DNA from: Anaerolineae bacterium | GTDB lineage: Bacteria > Chloroflexota > Anaerolineae > Aggregatilineales > Phototrophicaceae | NCBI GenBank assembly: GCA_019912965.1 | Contig: JAIOHM010000143.1 | Location: 16,975-80,974, forward strand | Direction of reading: 5' to 3' | DNA: 64,000 bases | Part shown: piece by piece, positions 50,520 through 59,485 of the stretch | Numbering within the stretch: position 1 is the first letter of the stretch | Layout: each line of letters starts with the position of its first letter | Program-made: the position numbers and the translations under genes | The notes under the pieces: model-generated | Told to the model about the DNA's origin: nothing | The model's input: the letters and a program-made list of their open reading frames with translations, nothing else | The model's database searches: none

Positions 50520-51473
50520 ATGATAGCTGCGCCAGAGATCAGTCTGTCTCAGGCGTTAGAAACGCTCGGTAAGCTGGAAACGGTTGCCCCGACAGCCACC
50601 GCCGCCAAACTCAAGCATATCGCCGGGCTGCTCCAACACTTGGCGAACGAAAATGCTTACCTCAACACGCTTCTGACAGAAGGTGTACCTGCTGCCCCTA
50701 TGAGGTCTATGCCTCAAGAAACCCCGGCGGCTGCGCCTGAACCCGACGACGATGAAGAAACCTCATCTGATGCCGAGTCCGCTGGCGTGGATCTAACCTT
50801 GTTCAGCAGCCTGAACGATGCCCTCCGTCCACCGTTGATTGCCGTGCGCGGTCGTGCTGAATTGGTGCAGGCCGGTTTATTAGGGCAGATCACCCCCGAT
50901 CAGGATATCTGGTTGCAGGCCATTCAGGAAAATACGGATCGTGCCTTCTCGGTTCTGGATGCCATTCAGGAAATGATTGCGATCCAGAAAGCCGAAATCC
51001 GCCTCGATCCGGTGAACTTTATCTCCACCGATCTGCTCTCTGAAGGGTGGGAACGCATCCGCGACCGGGCACGTTTTTACAACCATGAAATCACCATTCA
51101 AGCACCAGAGGTTGTGCCATTAGCGCGCGGTGATTTCTACCAATCGCTGCTGGTGTTGACTGACCTGTTGGATAATGCCCTGCGCTACACCCCCACAGGC
51201 GGACAGATTCGCCTTTCGGTGGATAGCCTCGGCACCCACGCCCTGTTTAGTGTGGCCGATAATGGCATTGGCCTCACTCCGGACGACCTGAACCACATTG
51301 GGCAACCCTTCTGGCGTGCTGACCATCATCGCCTCGTGCGCCAGCATCCCGGCACAGGCTTGCGGCTGTACCTCGCCAAACAAATTCTCGCGCTGCAAGA
51401 CGGTGAATTAATCTTCTCTGGCGAACCCGGTTTGGGCAGTACTTTTAGCTTCACTTTGCGTACCCCGGATTAG
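50520..51473 (+). CDS. Degenerate histidine kinase lacking phospho-acceptor His
   Basis: A 317-residue relative of the preceding kinase. In the H-box the stretch LNDALRPPLIAVRGRAEL has Asp or Asn (residues 99-100) where the phospho-acceptor His should be. The ATP-binding domain is intact: LTDLLDNALRYTP, VADNGIGLTPDDL and HPGTGLRLYLA. It has an acidic linker (EPDDDEETSSDAE) around residues 73-87. Loss of the His with a kept ATPase suggests a partner or regulator in a heterodimer rather than an ordinary kinase. Followed by a strong promoter for greA. Confidence 0.75.
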   Translation: MIAAPEISLSQALETLGKLETVAPTATAAKLKHIAGLLQHLANENAYLNTLLTEGVPAAPMRSMPQETPAAAPEPDDDEETSSDAESAGVDLTLFSSLNDALRPPLIAVRGRAELVQAGLLGQITPDQDIWLQAIQENTDRAFSVLDAIQEMIAIQKAEIRLDPVNFISTDLLSEGWERIRDRARFYNHEITIQAPEVVPLARGDFYQSLLVLTDLLDNALRYTPTGGQIRLSVDSLGTHALFSVADNGIGLTPDDLNHIGQPFWRADHHRLVRQHPGTGLRLYLAKQILALQDGELIFSGEPGLGSTFSFTLRTPD

Positions 51474-51508
51474 TACAGTCTGCACAACAAAAATTAGCCG
51501 ATCGGTTC

Positions 51509-51537
51509 TTTACAGACCAAAGTTTTCATGTTATATT
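51509..51537 (+). promoter_or_regulatory. Promoter of greA
   Basis: TTTACA (51509-51514), 17-base spacer and TATATT (51532-51537). The start near 51544 gives a leader of about 113 bases. Confidence 0.65.
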
Positions 51538-51549
51538 ACGGTACGTTCG

Positions 51550-51624
51550 ACGCGGAGGGGCGCGTAACACCCATTTAATCCACCAAAATACGGACGTAAC
51601 CAGCACAGCAACGGCTGTGTTTTT
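51550..51624 (+). promoter_or_regulatory. greA leader with hairpin and internal terminator
   Basis: Two hairpins lie in the greA leader: ACGCG/CGCGT at 51550-51565, and CACAGC-aacg-GCTGTG at 51604-51619 followed by a run of Ts to 51624. The second looks like an intrinsic terminator 33 bases before greA, so part of the transcripts probably end early. In E. coli the greA leader also ends in a terminator and yields the small RNA GraL; the similarity here is one of layout only. Confidence 0.55.
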
Positions 51625-51656
51625 ATATTTCTCGTACATGTCAGGAGGCGTGGGCG

Positions 51657-52127
51657 ATGAGTGACGTACAATATCTAACGCCCGAAGGACAGAAAAACCT
51701 CGAAAGCCGGCTCAAACACTTGCTGGAAACCCGCCGGGCGGAAGTAGCCGAACGGCTGCGGCGCGCGCTGGAAGAAGGCGGCGACCTGAGCGAAAATGCC
51801 GAGTACGAAGATGCCAAAAATGAACAGGCCTTCGTCGAAGGCGAAATTTTCCGTCTTGAAGGCATTCTGAGCACAGCTCAGATTATCGAATCCCCTAGTC
51901 GTAAAGATGTCGTCGGGCTGGGTTCGCACATCACGCTGACCGAAAAGGGCAGTAAAGAAAAAGAAGTCTATCACTTGGTCGGTTCGGCGGAAGCCAACCC
52001 CCGTGAAGGTAAAATCTCCAGCGAAAGTCCTTTGGGCAAAGCCTTGATGGGCGCAAAAGTGGGCAGTGAAGTCAAAGTTCATGCCCCGGATGGCGAGATC
52101 ATTTTCGTCATCAAGTCGATTGCGTAA
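51657..52127 (+). CDS. greA: Transcription elongation factor GreA
   Basis: A 156-residue protein of standard GreA length. The N-terminal coiled coil includes YLTPEGQKNLESRLKHL and the tip ALEEGGDLSENAEYEDAKNEQ with the acidic residues that reach the RNA polymerase active site. The C-terminal FKBP-like domain has GSHITLTEKGSKE and SPLGKALMGAKVGSEVKV. GreA rescues backtracked polymerase. AGGAGG precedes the ATG. A leader attenuator lies upstream. Confidence 0.95.
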   Translation: MSDVQYLTPEGQKNLESRLKHLLETRRAEVAERLRRALEEGGDLSENAEYEDAKNEQAFVEGEIFRLEGILSTAQIIESPSRKDVVGLGSHITLTEKGSKEKEVYHLVGSAEANPREGKISSESPLGKALMGAKVGSEVKVHAPDGEIIFVIKSIA

Positions 52128-52173
52128 TTCTGGCTTAACGCTGTAATCGTACAATTGCATATGGTAAACTTCT

Positions 52174-52201
52174 GTAGGGGCGTCATGTGTGACGCCCCTA
52201 C
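52174..52201. repeat. Perfect 12-bp hairpin between greA and lysS
   Basis: GTAGGGGCGTCA-tgtg-TGACGCCCCTAC. It can act as a terminator-like structure but has no T run. It shares its GTAGGG arm with the hairpins at 218-251 and 36542-36564, so it may be one of a dispersed hairpin family. Confidence 0.6.
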
Positions 52202-52230
52202 TGCATTCCATTGAGAACTCAGGTCAAGAC

Positions 52231-53757
52231 ATGTGGCAACCCAATAAATTAGAAGTCGAACGTCTGGAAAAAATCGAGCGTCTGGAAGCACTTGGCGTTG
52301 AGCCGTACCCCCGTCGCGTCGAACGTACTCACACTGCCGCCAGCGCCATCGCTGCCTATGATGCGCTGGAACCCCAGGATGCTGAAGCCGCGCAGAGCAT
52401 CGAAGTCACCGTTTGTGGACGCATCCGCCGCGTGAATCTGAAGGGCAAGCTGTCCTTCATGCACATCGAAGACGAAAGCGGGCGGGTACAGTTGTTCCTG
52501 CGCGTCAACGAATTGGGCGAAGAAACCTATAACCTCATCAAGGAAAAACTGGTCGATACCGACGATTTTGTGCAGGCCAGAGGCACAATGATGCGTACCA
52601 AAGCGGGTGAAACCAGCGTCCTCGTTCACGAATTTGTCCTGCTGTCCAAATCACTCAGCCCATTACCCGTTGTCAAAGAACAGGTCTTGGATGATGGGAC
52701 GGTTGTCGAATACGGCGAATTTAGCGATGTTGAGCAGCGTTATCGCCAGCGGTATGCGGATCTGGCCGTCAATCGCCGTGTGCGTGATGTATTCCTGAAG
52801 CGTGCCGAAATTCTGCGCGCCATCCGCCGTTTCATGGATAGTGAAAACTTTCTGGAAGTCGAAACGCCTGTCTTGCAGCCCGTTTATGGTGGAGCAGCCG
52901 CCCGCCCATTTGTTACCCATCACAATCAGCTTAAGCAGGATTTGTACCTTCGCATCAGCTTCGAGTTATATCTAAAGCGGCTGCTGGTCGGCGGCTACGA
53001 TGCGGTTTATGAAATCGGGCGTGACTTTCGCAACGAAGGGGTAAGCTGGAAGCACAACCCCGAATTCACCATGATGGAATTCTACAAAGCCTACACCGAT
53101 TATCGTGGTGTGATGGACATCACCGAACGGATGCTTGCTAGCGTTGCCCACAATGTCTTGGGTTCGACCAAAATCACCTTTCAGGAGAAGCAGATCGAAC
53201 TTGCCCCGCCGTGGCCGCGTTTGACCATGCGCGACGCCATCAAGCAGTACGCCGAAATCGACTACATGGAATACCCGGACGCCGCTTCACTCGAAGCCGT
53301 CATCCGCGCACAGGGCGAAAAAGTCGCGCCGGGGCTGCCATGGGGCAAACTCGTCAGCCACCTGTTTGAAACCTTTGTCGAAGCCAAACCGGTGCAGCCC
53401 ACCTTCATCATCGACTACCCGCGCGATATTTCACCCTTCGCCAAGAAGGTTGATTACGACGATCTGCACGTCGAACGCTTCGAGTTTTACATTGCGGGCA
53501 TGGAGATGGGCAACGCCTTCACCGAACTCAACGACCCGCGCGATCAGGAGAGCCGTTTCCTGGAGATGGCGAAGATGTTTAAAGAAGGTGCGGACGACGA
53601 AACCCCACTGGACGAGGATTACTTACGCGCCATGCGTTACGGAATGCCGCCCAATGGGGGCTGGGGCATGGGCATCGACCGCCTTGTCATGCTCCTGACC
53701 GACCAGCGTTCCATCCGCGATGTCCTGCTCTATCCCCACCTCCGCAAAGAAGAATAG
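52231..53757 (+). CDS. lysS: Lysyl-tRNA synthetase, class II
   Basis: A 508-residue enzyme. An OB-fold anticodon-binding domain (about 60-150; VTVCGRIRRVNLKGKLSFMHI) precedes the class II catalytic core. Motif 2 is FRNEGVSWKHNPEFTMMEFY and motif 3 GWGMGIDRLVMLL. The YGEFSDVEQRYRQRYADL link is typical of LysRS. The start is chosen at ATG 52231 because the frame before it runs through the hairpin at 52174-52201. The ribosome site is weak (CAGGTC). Confidence 0.93.
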   Translation: MWQPNKLEVERLEKIERLEALGVEPYPRRVERTHTAASAIAAYDALEPQDAEAAQSIEVTVCGRIRRVNLKGKLSFMHIEDESGRVQLFLRVNELGEETYNLIKEKLVDTDDFVQARGTMMRTKAGETSVLVHEFVLLSKSLSPLPVVKEQVLDDGTVVEYGEFSDVEQRYRQRYADLAVNRRVRDVFLKRAEILRAIRRFMDSENFLEVETPVLQPVYGGAAARPFVTHHNQLKQDLYLRISFELYLKRLLVGGYDAVYEIGRDFRNEGVSWKHNPEFTMMEFYKAYTDYRGVMDITERMLASVAHNVLGSTKITFQEKQIELAPPWPRLTMRDAIKQYAEIDYMEYPDAASLEAVIRAQGEKVAPGLPWGKLVSHLFETFVEAKPVQPTFIIDYPRDISPFAKKVDYDDLHVERFEFYIAGMEMGNAFTELNDPRDQESRFLEMAKMFKEGADDETPLDEDYLRAMRYGMPPNGGWGMGIDRLVMLLTDQRSIRDVLLYPHLRKEE

Positions 53758-53792
53758 GGCTGTAACATCCCTTTAAAACCACTGTGTTTTCT

Positions 53793-53826
53793 CCCCTCTC
53801 CATTTGGAGAGGGGTTGGGGGTGAGG
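53793..53826 (+). repeat. Dispersed CCCCTC/GAGGGG repeat
   Basis: CCCCTCTCCATTTGGAGAGGGG is a hairpin followed by TTGGGGGTGAGG. It lies between convergent lysS and the WD-like gene and could help end both transcripts. Related copies: 42827-42868, 63373-63411, 63818-63853. Confidence 0.7.
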
Positions 53827-53831
53827 TTAAC

Positions 53832-55880
53832 CTACTCGTTAAACGCCGACACATCCCAAATCCGAATTGTTCCATCCTCCGCCGTCAGCGCCAACATCGT
53901 CCCATCCGGCGACCACGCTCTAGGCACACAACACCTATCTTCAACCGGAATGTGCTCAATAATTTGTTGAGTGGTCATATTCCAGATTTGGATTTCATTT
54001 TCTGCCCGAAAGGTGAAGAATGTATCATCGGGATTCCAAACGATGACAGGCTGATAATAGCGATGAGGTATACCTGCTTCCAGAATGACCCTACCTGTTG
54101 CCGGATCATAAACTGTCCCTTGCGTCACAAGATAACGCTCGGTTGAACTCCACTGTAATTCATAAGCATTTTCTGGTATTTGTAGTGTCGCAACCATCTG
54201 CGGTTGTGGAGTAGATACATCCCATATTTGAGTTTGATTGAGATCATCTAAAGTGACCGCTATTTGTTCTCCGTTGTGTTTCCAATCTACCGACACCAAA
54301 CTTCTTGTATCTTCGTCGCTGAGTTGCAGCACGGAAATCACATTTTCGCCTTCCAGAATCTCAATCCGATTGCTGCCTTCCATCCGCGAGAAATACCGTG
54401 CTGATCGCTGAAGGTCAGGGCTTGGCTCAACCATTGGCATAATGAAAACAGTTTCAAATGCAATGCTCCCGGCGGATTGACCATCTTCAACCCGCCAGCG
54501 TTCCACACTGTTGAACATACGGTCAGTTGAGAAATTTTGCGATATAGTGACGATTTCATCATAAGGCGTCCACCGCACTTCCACGCCACCAGTTCCGTAT
54601 TGAGCAGCATTGGCTTCAAATGCATACCAATCATTATTGACCGTCCATACCAACGCTGGATTTTGACCTGCAATATCCCAGAGTTGTAACGGAAAATTGG
54701 GTTCTCCATGCGAAGCCACAACCAATTGACGACTGTCAGGACTCCAGGCTAACGAATCAGGCGAAATTAAAACATCCAGTTGAACTGCTGAAAGCACTGC
54801 TCCTGTTTCAGGATTGAGGGTGAGTTCCCATCCATCTTCTGCCCTTGCAGTCAACTCACCACCCCGCCAGAACAGGTTATAAACACGGCGATAAAATGAC
54901 TGAGCATAAGCAGCTTCGCCAGTTTGTGGATCCCAGATGTAAAGCACAGTAACATCCTGATTGAATGGAAGCAATTGATACAAGGTATAGATCAACGAAC
55001 TGTCTGAATTCCAGATTGCCTGTGTGCTGCCAAAAATATCGGTACTGTTTCTATAAACAGGGTGATCACTGTCATAAAGTAGGGATAGATAAGCGCCTGT
55101 TCGGGTATCCCAAACTCGATAATCATCTGTCAAGAAATTTCCGTCACCGCTCCATACAAATTCAAGAATCGAAAGAGAAACATCGCTTTCACTTAGGGGA
55201 GTAACGGTACCATCTTCAGCAAAAATGGCGTATGTCACCCCTTCATCCATCGCATAATCTAGTCCCACATATCGTTTGCCATCTGGACTCCAGACAATCG
55301 GCACTCCTAGCCTTTTCGCGCGGTCGTTGATTGAATCCCCATTCGCTGCGCTTCCATAAAAGTGATCATACAGCACATCACCTGTAATGGCATCATAAAT
55401 CCGTCCATCAAAAGCCACCTCCTGACCGTCTGGTTTCCAGTTGATTTGGGGATCGTAAGCATCCGACACCACGCCGAAAATCAATTGAGCCATTCGTGCA
55501 TCCGCGCTGATATTCCACACAGAGAAACGATACGAACAACCTTCCCCCTGATGACAACTCATTACTCTGAAGGCTGCGCGAGTATTATCAGGACTCCACA
55601 AAGTTGATATTGAAGTGTTCATCGGCTCATCAGTCAATGAAATGGAATTGAGCCACTCGCCATCAGGGCTGTAAAAATGAACTTCTATATTGTCAACTAC
55701 ACGGGCAAAAACCTCTCCATCATGCCGCCAAACCGCAGGTACATTCAGCCCATTCCCAATCTGCAAAATCTCACGGCCCTGGTTTTCCTGTGCATCCGCC
55801 GCATATAGGCTGCCCATCACCAGCAGCATACTAATCCAGCAAACAATCCTCTGAAGCATAGTGTGTTCTTTGCCTGTCAC
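53832..55880 (-). CDS. Secreted WD-like beta-propeller protein, copy 1
   Basis: A 682-residue exported protein. A signal peptide (MLQRIVCWISMLLVMGSLYA, preceded by a short basic stretch from GTG) leads to a series of propeller blades with WSPDG or WNPDD and IQIWN or IRIWDVS pairs, typical of WD40/TolB-like propellers. The last blades are the clearest (NEIQIWNMTTQQIIEHIP, DGTIRIWDVSAFNE). No catalytic motif is seen. It is a tandem paralog of the next gene, 80 bases upstream. Its substrate or partner is unknown. Confidence 0.7.
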   Translation of the reverse strand: MTGKEHTMLQRIVCWISMLLVMGSLYAADAQENQGREILQIGNGLNVPAVWRHDGEVFARVVDNIEVHFYSPDGEWLNSISLTDEPMNTSISTLWSPDNTRAAFRVMSCHQGEGCSYRFSVWNISADARMAQLIFGVVSDAYDPQINWKPDGQEVAFDGRIYDAITGDVLYDHFYGSAANGDSINDRAKRLGVPIVWSPDGKRYVGLDYAMDEGVTYAIFAEDGTVTPLSESDVSLSILEFVWSGDGNFLTDDYRVWDTRTGAYLSLLYDSDHPVYRNSTDIFGSTQAIWNSDSSLIYTLYQLLPFNQDVTVLYIWDPQTGEAAYAQSFYRRVYNLFWRGGELTARAEDGWELTLNPETGAVLSAVQLDVLISPDSLAWSPDSRQLVVASHGEPNFPLQLWDIAGQNPALVWTVNNDWYAFEANAAQYGTGGVEVRWTPYDEIVTISQNFSTDRMFNSVERWRVEDGQSAGSIAFETVFIMPMVEPSPDLQRSARYFSRMEGSNRIEILEGENVISVLQLSDEDTRSLVSVDWKHNGEQIAVTLDDLNQTQIWDVSTPQPQMVATLQIPENAYELQWSSTERYLVTQGTVYDPATGRVILEAGIPHRYYQPVIVWNPDDTFFTFRAENEIQIWNMTTQQIIEHIPVEDRCCVPRAWSPDGTMLALTAEDGTIRIWDVSAFNE

Positions 55881-55961
55881 ATTTCCGCAAAGCAGAGTAG
55901 GACTGTAGCACCTGTCCCTAAATTCTCGTAGGCTCAGATCGATGTGTTTGCACTAAAGAGT

Positions 55962-58034
55962 TTACTCATTAAACGCCGCCACATCCCAAATCCGAATTGT
56001 TCCATCTTCGGCTGTCAGGGCTAACATGCTTCCGTCTGGCGACCACGCTCTAGGTAAGCAGCATTCATCTTCAACCGGAATGTACTCAATGATCTGCTGA
56101 GTGGTCATATTCCAGATTTGGATTTCATTCTCGGCCCGAAAGGCGAAGAATGTATCGTCAGGATTCCACACAATAGTAGGTCGATAGTATCGATAATGCT
56201 TACCCATTTCGAGAATTAACGTACCCGTTGTTGGATCATAAATCGTCCCTTGCATCACAAGATAGCGCCCGGTTGAACTCCATTTGGGATAACTACCATG
56301 CGCTATTGATTGGATTAGTTGGGGTTGGTCGTTCGCCAAATCCCATATTTGTGTAGTTTCAGACTCAAGAAATATATTAACAGCCAACTGTTTTCCGTCG
56401 GGTTTCCAAGCTGTTTGTATGAAACTTCCTGATGTTTCGTCATCGTAAAGATGCAGTACAGAAATGACCTCTGTCCCATCCAGAATTTCAACCCGGTTAT
56501 TATCTACCATCATTGAGAAATATCGCGCTGATCGTTGAAGATCAGGACTGGGATCAACTAATGGCATGAGATAGGTTGTCTCAAACGCAATTTTTCCTGC
56601 GGATTGACCATCTTCAACCCGCCAGCGTTCAACAGCATTGAACATCCGAGACAGTGTATAGTCAGTGGCTAGGGTAACGATTTCATTTCCATCAGGTGTC
56701 CATCGCACCTCTACCCCGCTTGTGCCGTACTGTGCTGCTTCGGTTTCAAATGCAAACCAGTCATTATGTGCAGTCCACAACGGCTCGGATTGATTTTCAA
56801 ACCGCATAGCTGCAATATCCCAAATTTGCAGCGGAAAATTGGGAACACCATCAGATGCGATTACGAGTTTGCTGCTGTCAGGACTCCATGCCAATGAATC
56901 GGGTGTGATTAAAATATCGAGTGGTTTGGCCGAAGTTACCTCTCCGGTTTCAGGATTCAGTGTAAGTTCCCAATTATCGTCTGCTGTCGCAAGTAGCTCA
57001 TTGCCGCGCCAGAATAACTTTCGGATGTAACGATAAAACGGCTGAATATGGCTTGGTTCCCCGGTTTGCGGATTCCACACATAAAGTATAGTGGGTTCTT
57101 CATATGGCATGTACAGCATTGAATGATACAACGTGTAAATCAAGTTGCTTTCTGGATGCCAAAATCCATCCACATCACTCACCATAGAGGGGCCTATAAC
57201 ATTATCACCATCGTGAAGTCCTGATAATAAAGCTCCTGTTTGGGTATCCCATGCGCGGTAACCGTCAGTCAATAATTTTCCATCAGGACTCCAATGGAAG
57301 TGTGGGGTTAGTAAATCAATGTAGCTTTCGTTCAAGGGTATAACCATACCGTTATCTAGAAAGATTGCATATGCTTGACCACTAATCCGTGTATAGTCGA
57401 TACCTACATACTGTGTACCGTCTGGACTCCACACAATTGGTCCGCCCGGCCCACGATTACGCTCACTGATTACGTAAGTGCTGGTTGAAGAATCCCACGT
57501 TGCAAGTCCATAAAGGTGGTTGTAAATAACTTCCCCAGTAGCGGCATTATAAATCCGCCCACCGAAAGCGACCTGTTGGCTATCCGGTTTCCAATTAACT
57601 GAGGCATCATACGCACCGGACTCATCAGTGAAAATGAGCTGTGTTGTTCGCCCATCCTCGCTGATATTCCACACCGAAAAGTGCTTCGAACAATCTTCCC
57701 CATCGGGACAAGTCGTTACTTTGAACGCTGTGCGGGTATCATCAGGACTCCAGAAAATTCCGATTGAAGTATTCATCGGCTCATCAGTCAGTGAAATGGA
57801 ATTGAGCCATTCGCCTTCAGCACTGTAAAAATGAACTTCCTGATTATCAACTACGCGGGCAAAAACTGCTCCATCATGCCGCCAAACCGCAGGCACATTT
57901 AACCCATTCCCAATTCGCAAAATCTCACGGGTTTGGTTTTCCTGTGCGTCCGCCGCATACCCGCTGCCGATTACCAGCAGCATACCAATCCAGCAAACAA
58001 TCTTCTGAAGCATTTTGTGTTTTTTGCTTGTCAT
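55962..58034 (-). CDS. Secreted WD-like beta-propeller protein, copy 2
   Basis: A 690-residue paralog of the gene at 53832-55880, similar along the whole length and nearly identical in the first 60 and last 60 residues. The start MTSKKHKMLQKIVCW matches copy 1, where the equivalent codon is GTG; a longer open frame upstream is not shared. It has the same signal peptide (IGMLLVIGSGYAADA) and the same blades, with differences concentrated in the middle. It follows the VapC-type gene on the same strand, 52 bases on. Confidence 0.7.
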   Translation of the reverse strand: MTSKKHKMLQKIVCWIGMLLVIGSGYAADAQENQTREILRIGNGLNVPAVWRHDGAVFARVVDNQEVHFYSAEGEWLNSISLTDEPMNTSIGIFWSPDDTRTAFKVTTCPDGEDCSKHFSVWNISEDGRTTQLIFTDESGAYDASVNWKPDSQQVAFGGRIYNAATGEVIYNHLYGLATWDSSTSTYVISERNRGPGGPIVWSPDGTQYVGIDYTRISGQAYAIFLDNGMVIPLNESYIDLLTPHFHWSPDGKLLTDGYRAWDTQTGALLSGLHDGDNVIGPSMVSDVDGFWHPESNLIYTLYHSMLYMPYEEPTILYVWNPQTGEPSHIQPFYRYIRKLFWRGNELLATADDNWELTLNPETGEVTSAKPLDILITPDSLAWSPDSSKLVIASDGVPNFPLQIWDIAAMRFENQSEPLWTAHNDWFAFETEAAQYGTSGVEVRWTPDGNEIVTLATDYTLSRMFNAVERWRVEDGQSAGKIAFETTYLMPLVDPSPDLQRSARYFSMMVDNNRVEILDGTEVISVLHLYDDETSGSFIQTAWKPDGKQLAVNIFLESETTQIWDLANDQPQLIQSIAHGSYPKWSSTGRYLVMQGTIYDPTTGTLILEMGKHYRYYRPTIVWNPDDTFFAFRAENEIQIWNMTTQQIIEYIPVEDECCLPRAWSPDGSMLALTAEDGTIRIWDVAAFNE

Positions 58035-58086
58035 ATTTCCCAAAATAAGAGTAGGGCTGTCAGATAGAGATGTGCTTTTGTGTGGT

Positions 58087-58482
58087 TTATCGCCAATTTT
58101 CACGCTTGATCGGCAGTGCATCAAAATCCGCATCGCTGCTGACGATAATGGCATCCAACCGATGAGTTACCGCCGCGATAAGCAGGTCTAAATCCGAAAG
58201 TTGTCTGCCTTTGCTGCGAGTATCAACATAATACTGTACCGCCTGTTCCCAATCGGCCTGAATAAGTCCGACCCGTTCTAGCCGAGGCGCAATCGTGTCT
58301 CGAAATATGCGATACTTCCTGGCCAACTTGCCCCAGAGTAAACCACGTTCGACCTCAAAATAAACGGGTGGGCATAAAATGATTTGATCTGCTTGTTGAA
58401 GGTGAAGCTTAAACTGTTTAACGACTTGAGGATGGCTTTCAATCAGATCGGATAGGGCATTACTATCCACAACGTAGATCAC
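58087..58482 (-). CDS. vapC: PIN-domain ribonuclease toxin
   Basis: A 131-residue PIN protein. The acidic residues that bind metal are visible: VVDSNALSDL (D6), YFEVERG, LSDLDLLIAAV and SSDADFDAL. VapC toxins cut tRNA or rRNA. Its ATG lies inside the last codons of the partner gene (four-base overlap), the normal layout of a toxin-antitoxin pair. The specific RNA target is unknown. Confidence 0.82.
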   Translation of the reverse strand: MIYVVDSNALSDLIESHPQVVKQFKLHLQQADQIILCPPVYFEVERGLLWGKLARKYRIFRDTIAPRLERVGLIQADWEQAVQYYVDTRSKGRQLSDLDLLIAAVTHRLDAIIVSSDADFDALPIKRENWR

Positions 58483-58838
58483 TTTCCATCCTCCGCTGTG
58501 AATAATGTCGGATCATCAGGTTCGATGTATTCTGTATTAATGACCTCAACAAGTTCAGCTAATTCGCTTTCAGAAAGCCCCTCGCGTATTTCGGCAAATC
58601 CCGCCATCAAGGCAGCAATTCGTGTCTCAACATCTTCCTGAATCAATGGCGGCTGTATTGCGCCTGACTCATCATCTGTCGGCCATAACTGAAGCGGGCG
58701 GATTGCCTCCTCAACAGGTGTCAATCGCCCTACAACCTTATCCCCATCTGACAGAATAATCTCGGTATCGCTGTCCAGCAGCGCCAATAACTCCTGTACA
58801 CTCTGCATATGTTGAACATCAACCCGTTTTATCACCAC
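58479..58838 (-). CDS. Antitoxin of VapBC-type pair
   Basis: A 119-residue protein from GTG with AAAGGAGG seven bases away. The N-terminal part (IKRVDVQHMQSVQELLALL, then EIILSDGDKVVGRLTPVE) resembles Phd/YefM-type antitoxins, where it would bind DNA. The acidic C-terminal half (ELAELVEVINTEYIEPDD) would wrap the toxin. The family is not certain, but the overlap with the PIN gene makes the pairing secure. Confidence 0.7.
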   Translation of the reverse strand: MVIKRVDVQHMQSVQELLALLDSDTEIILSDGDKVVGRLTPVEEAIRPLQLWPTDDESGAIQPPLIQEDVETRIAALMAGFAEIREGLSESELAELVEVINTEYIEPDDPTLFTAEDGK

Positions 58839-59142
58839 AACCCACCTCCTTTAAACCTGTTTTCATTCTAATCCATAACTGAAACCACCTGCTGTTAATC
58901 ATGTTTCACTAGGAACTACTATTTGTTTCCCGTTTGTACGCCTACCATTCCCCAACCATCCCGCAACCTGCTGCCCAATTCCCTCCCCTGCAAAGTTAGC
59001 CCCAACCCCCTCCAAAACGGTCCAAATGGATTACCAAAGAGTCACCCTTTCGATCTCGATTTCCAGTACGCTTGAAATATCTGTTCATTGATACGCCACA
59101 CCGTCAGCGCCCGCTGATGGCTAATGGCTAAAGGCTAACCCC
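58839..59142. other. Non-coding gap
   Basis: About 300 bases between the antitoxin and the HTH fragment. It is low in complexity in places (runs of C and of CCAAC) and ends in a GCTGATGGCTAATGGCTAAAGGC repeat like those at 22302-22345 and 63515-63548. No RNA gene or clear promoter was seen. Confidence 0.5.
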
Positions 59143-59325
59143 ATGTCTCGTCGCTATGCCCCTGACCACAAACAACTCGTCCTCAAAATCTTCAACGACT
59201 ACAAAGGCAATGTCATCCATACTGTCCGCTATACAGGTGTTCCCGAACGCACCTTGCGCGATTGGGTTGAAGAAGCGCGTGCAGCGGCAGCCCGCCGGAA
59301 AGCCGCTGCACAAAGACAAAAGTGA
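59143..59325 (+). CDS. Orphan HTH fragment, transposase/terminase-like
   Basis: Sixty residues: SRRYAPDHKQLVLKIFNDY then TGVPERTLRDWVEEAR and a basic tail. The pattern is the helix-turn-helix of IS-type OrfA and phage terminase small subunits. Nothing that follows encodes a catalytic domain, so it is either a stand-alone DNA-binding protein or what remains of a mobile element. No ribosome site precedes the ATG. Confidence 0.45.
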   Translation: MSRRYAPDHKQLVLKIFNDYKGNVIHTVRYTGVPERTLRDWVEEARAAAARRKAAAQRQK

Positions 59326-59485
59326 CAAAGCGGCGGCAAGCCGGGAGCTTGGCGTTGCACACTACGGCGCTTCTCGTCTCAACCGCCGACAATGACATTT
59401 GCGACATGCCTGGCTCCCGCACTCCCGCCGACAACACCTACGACAATTTGTGCAATTTGCGAATCTTTTGCATTTTAATGACTGC

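Noticed and set aside
57470..57703. Small frames inside the WD-like genes
   Set aside because: They overlap conserved propeller blades in another frame and have no support of their own.
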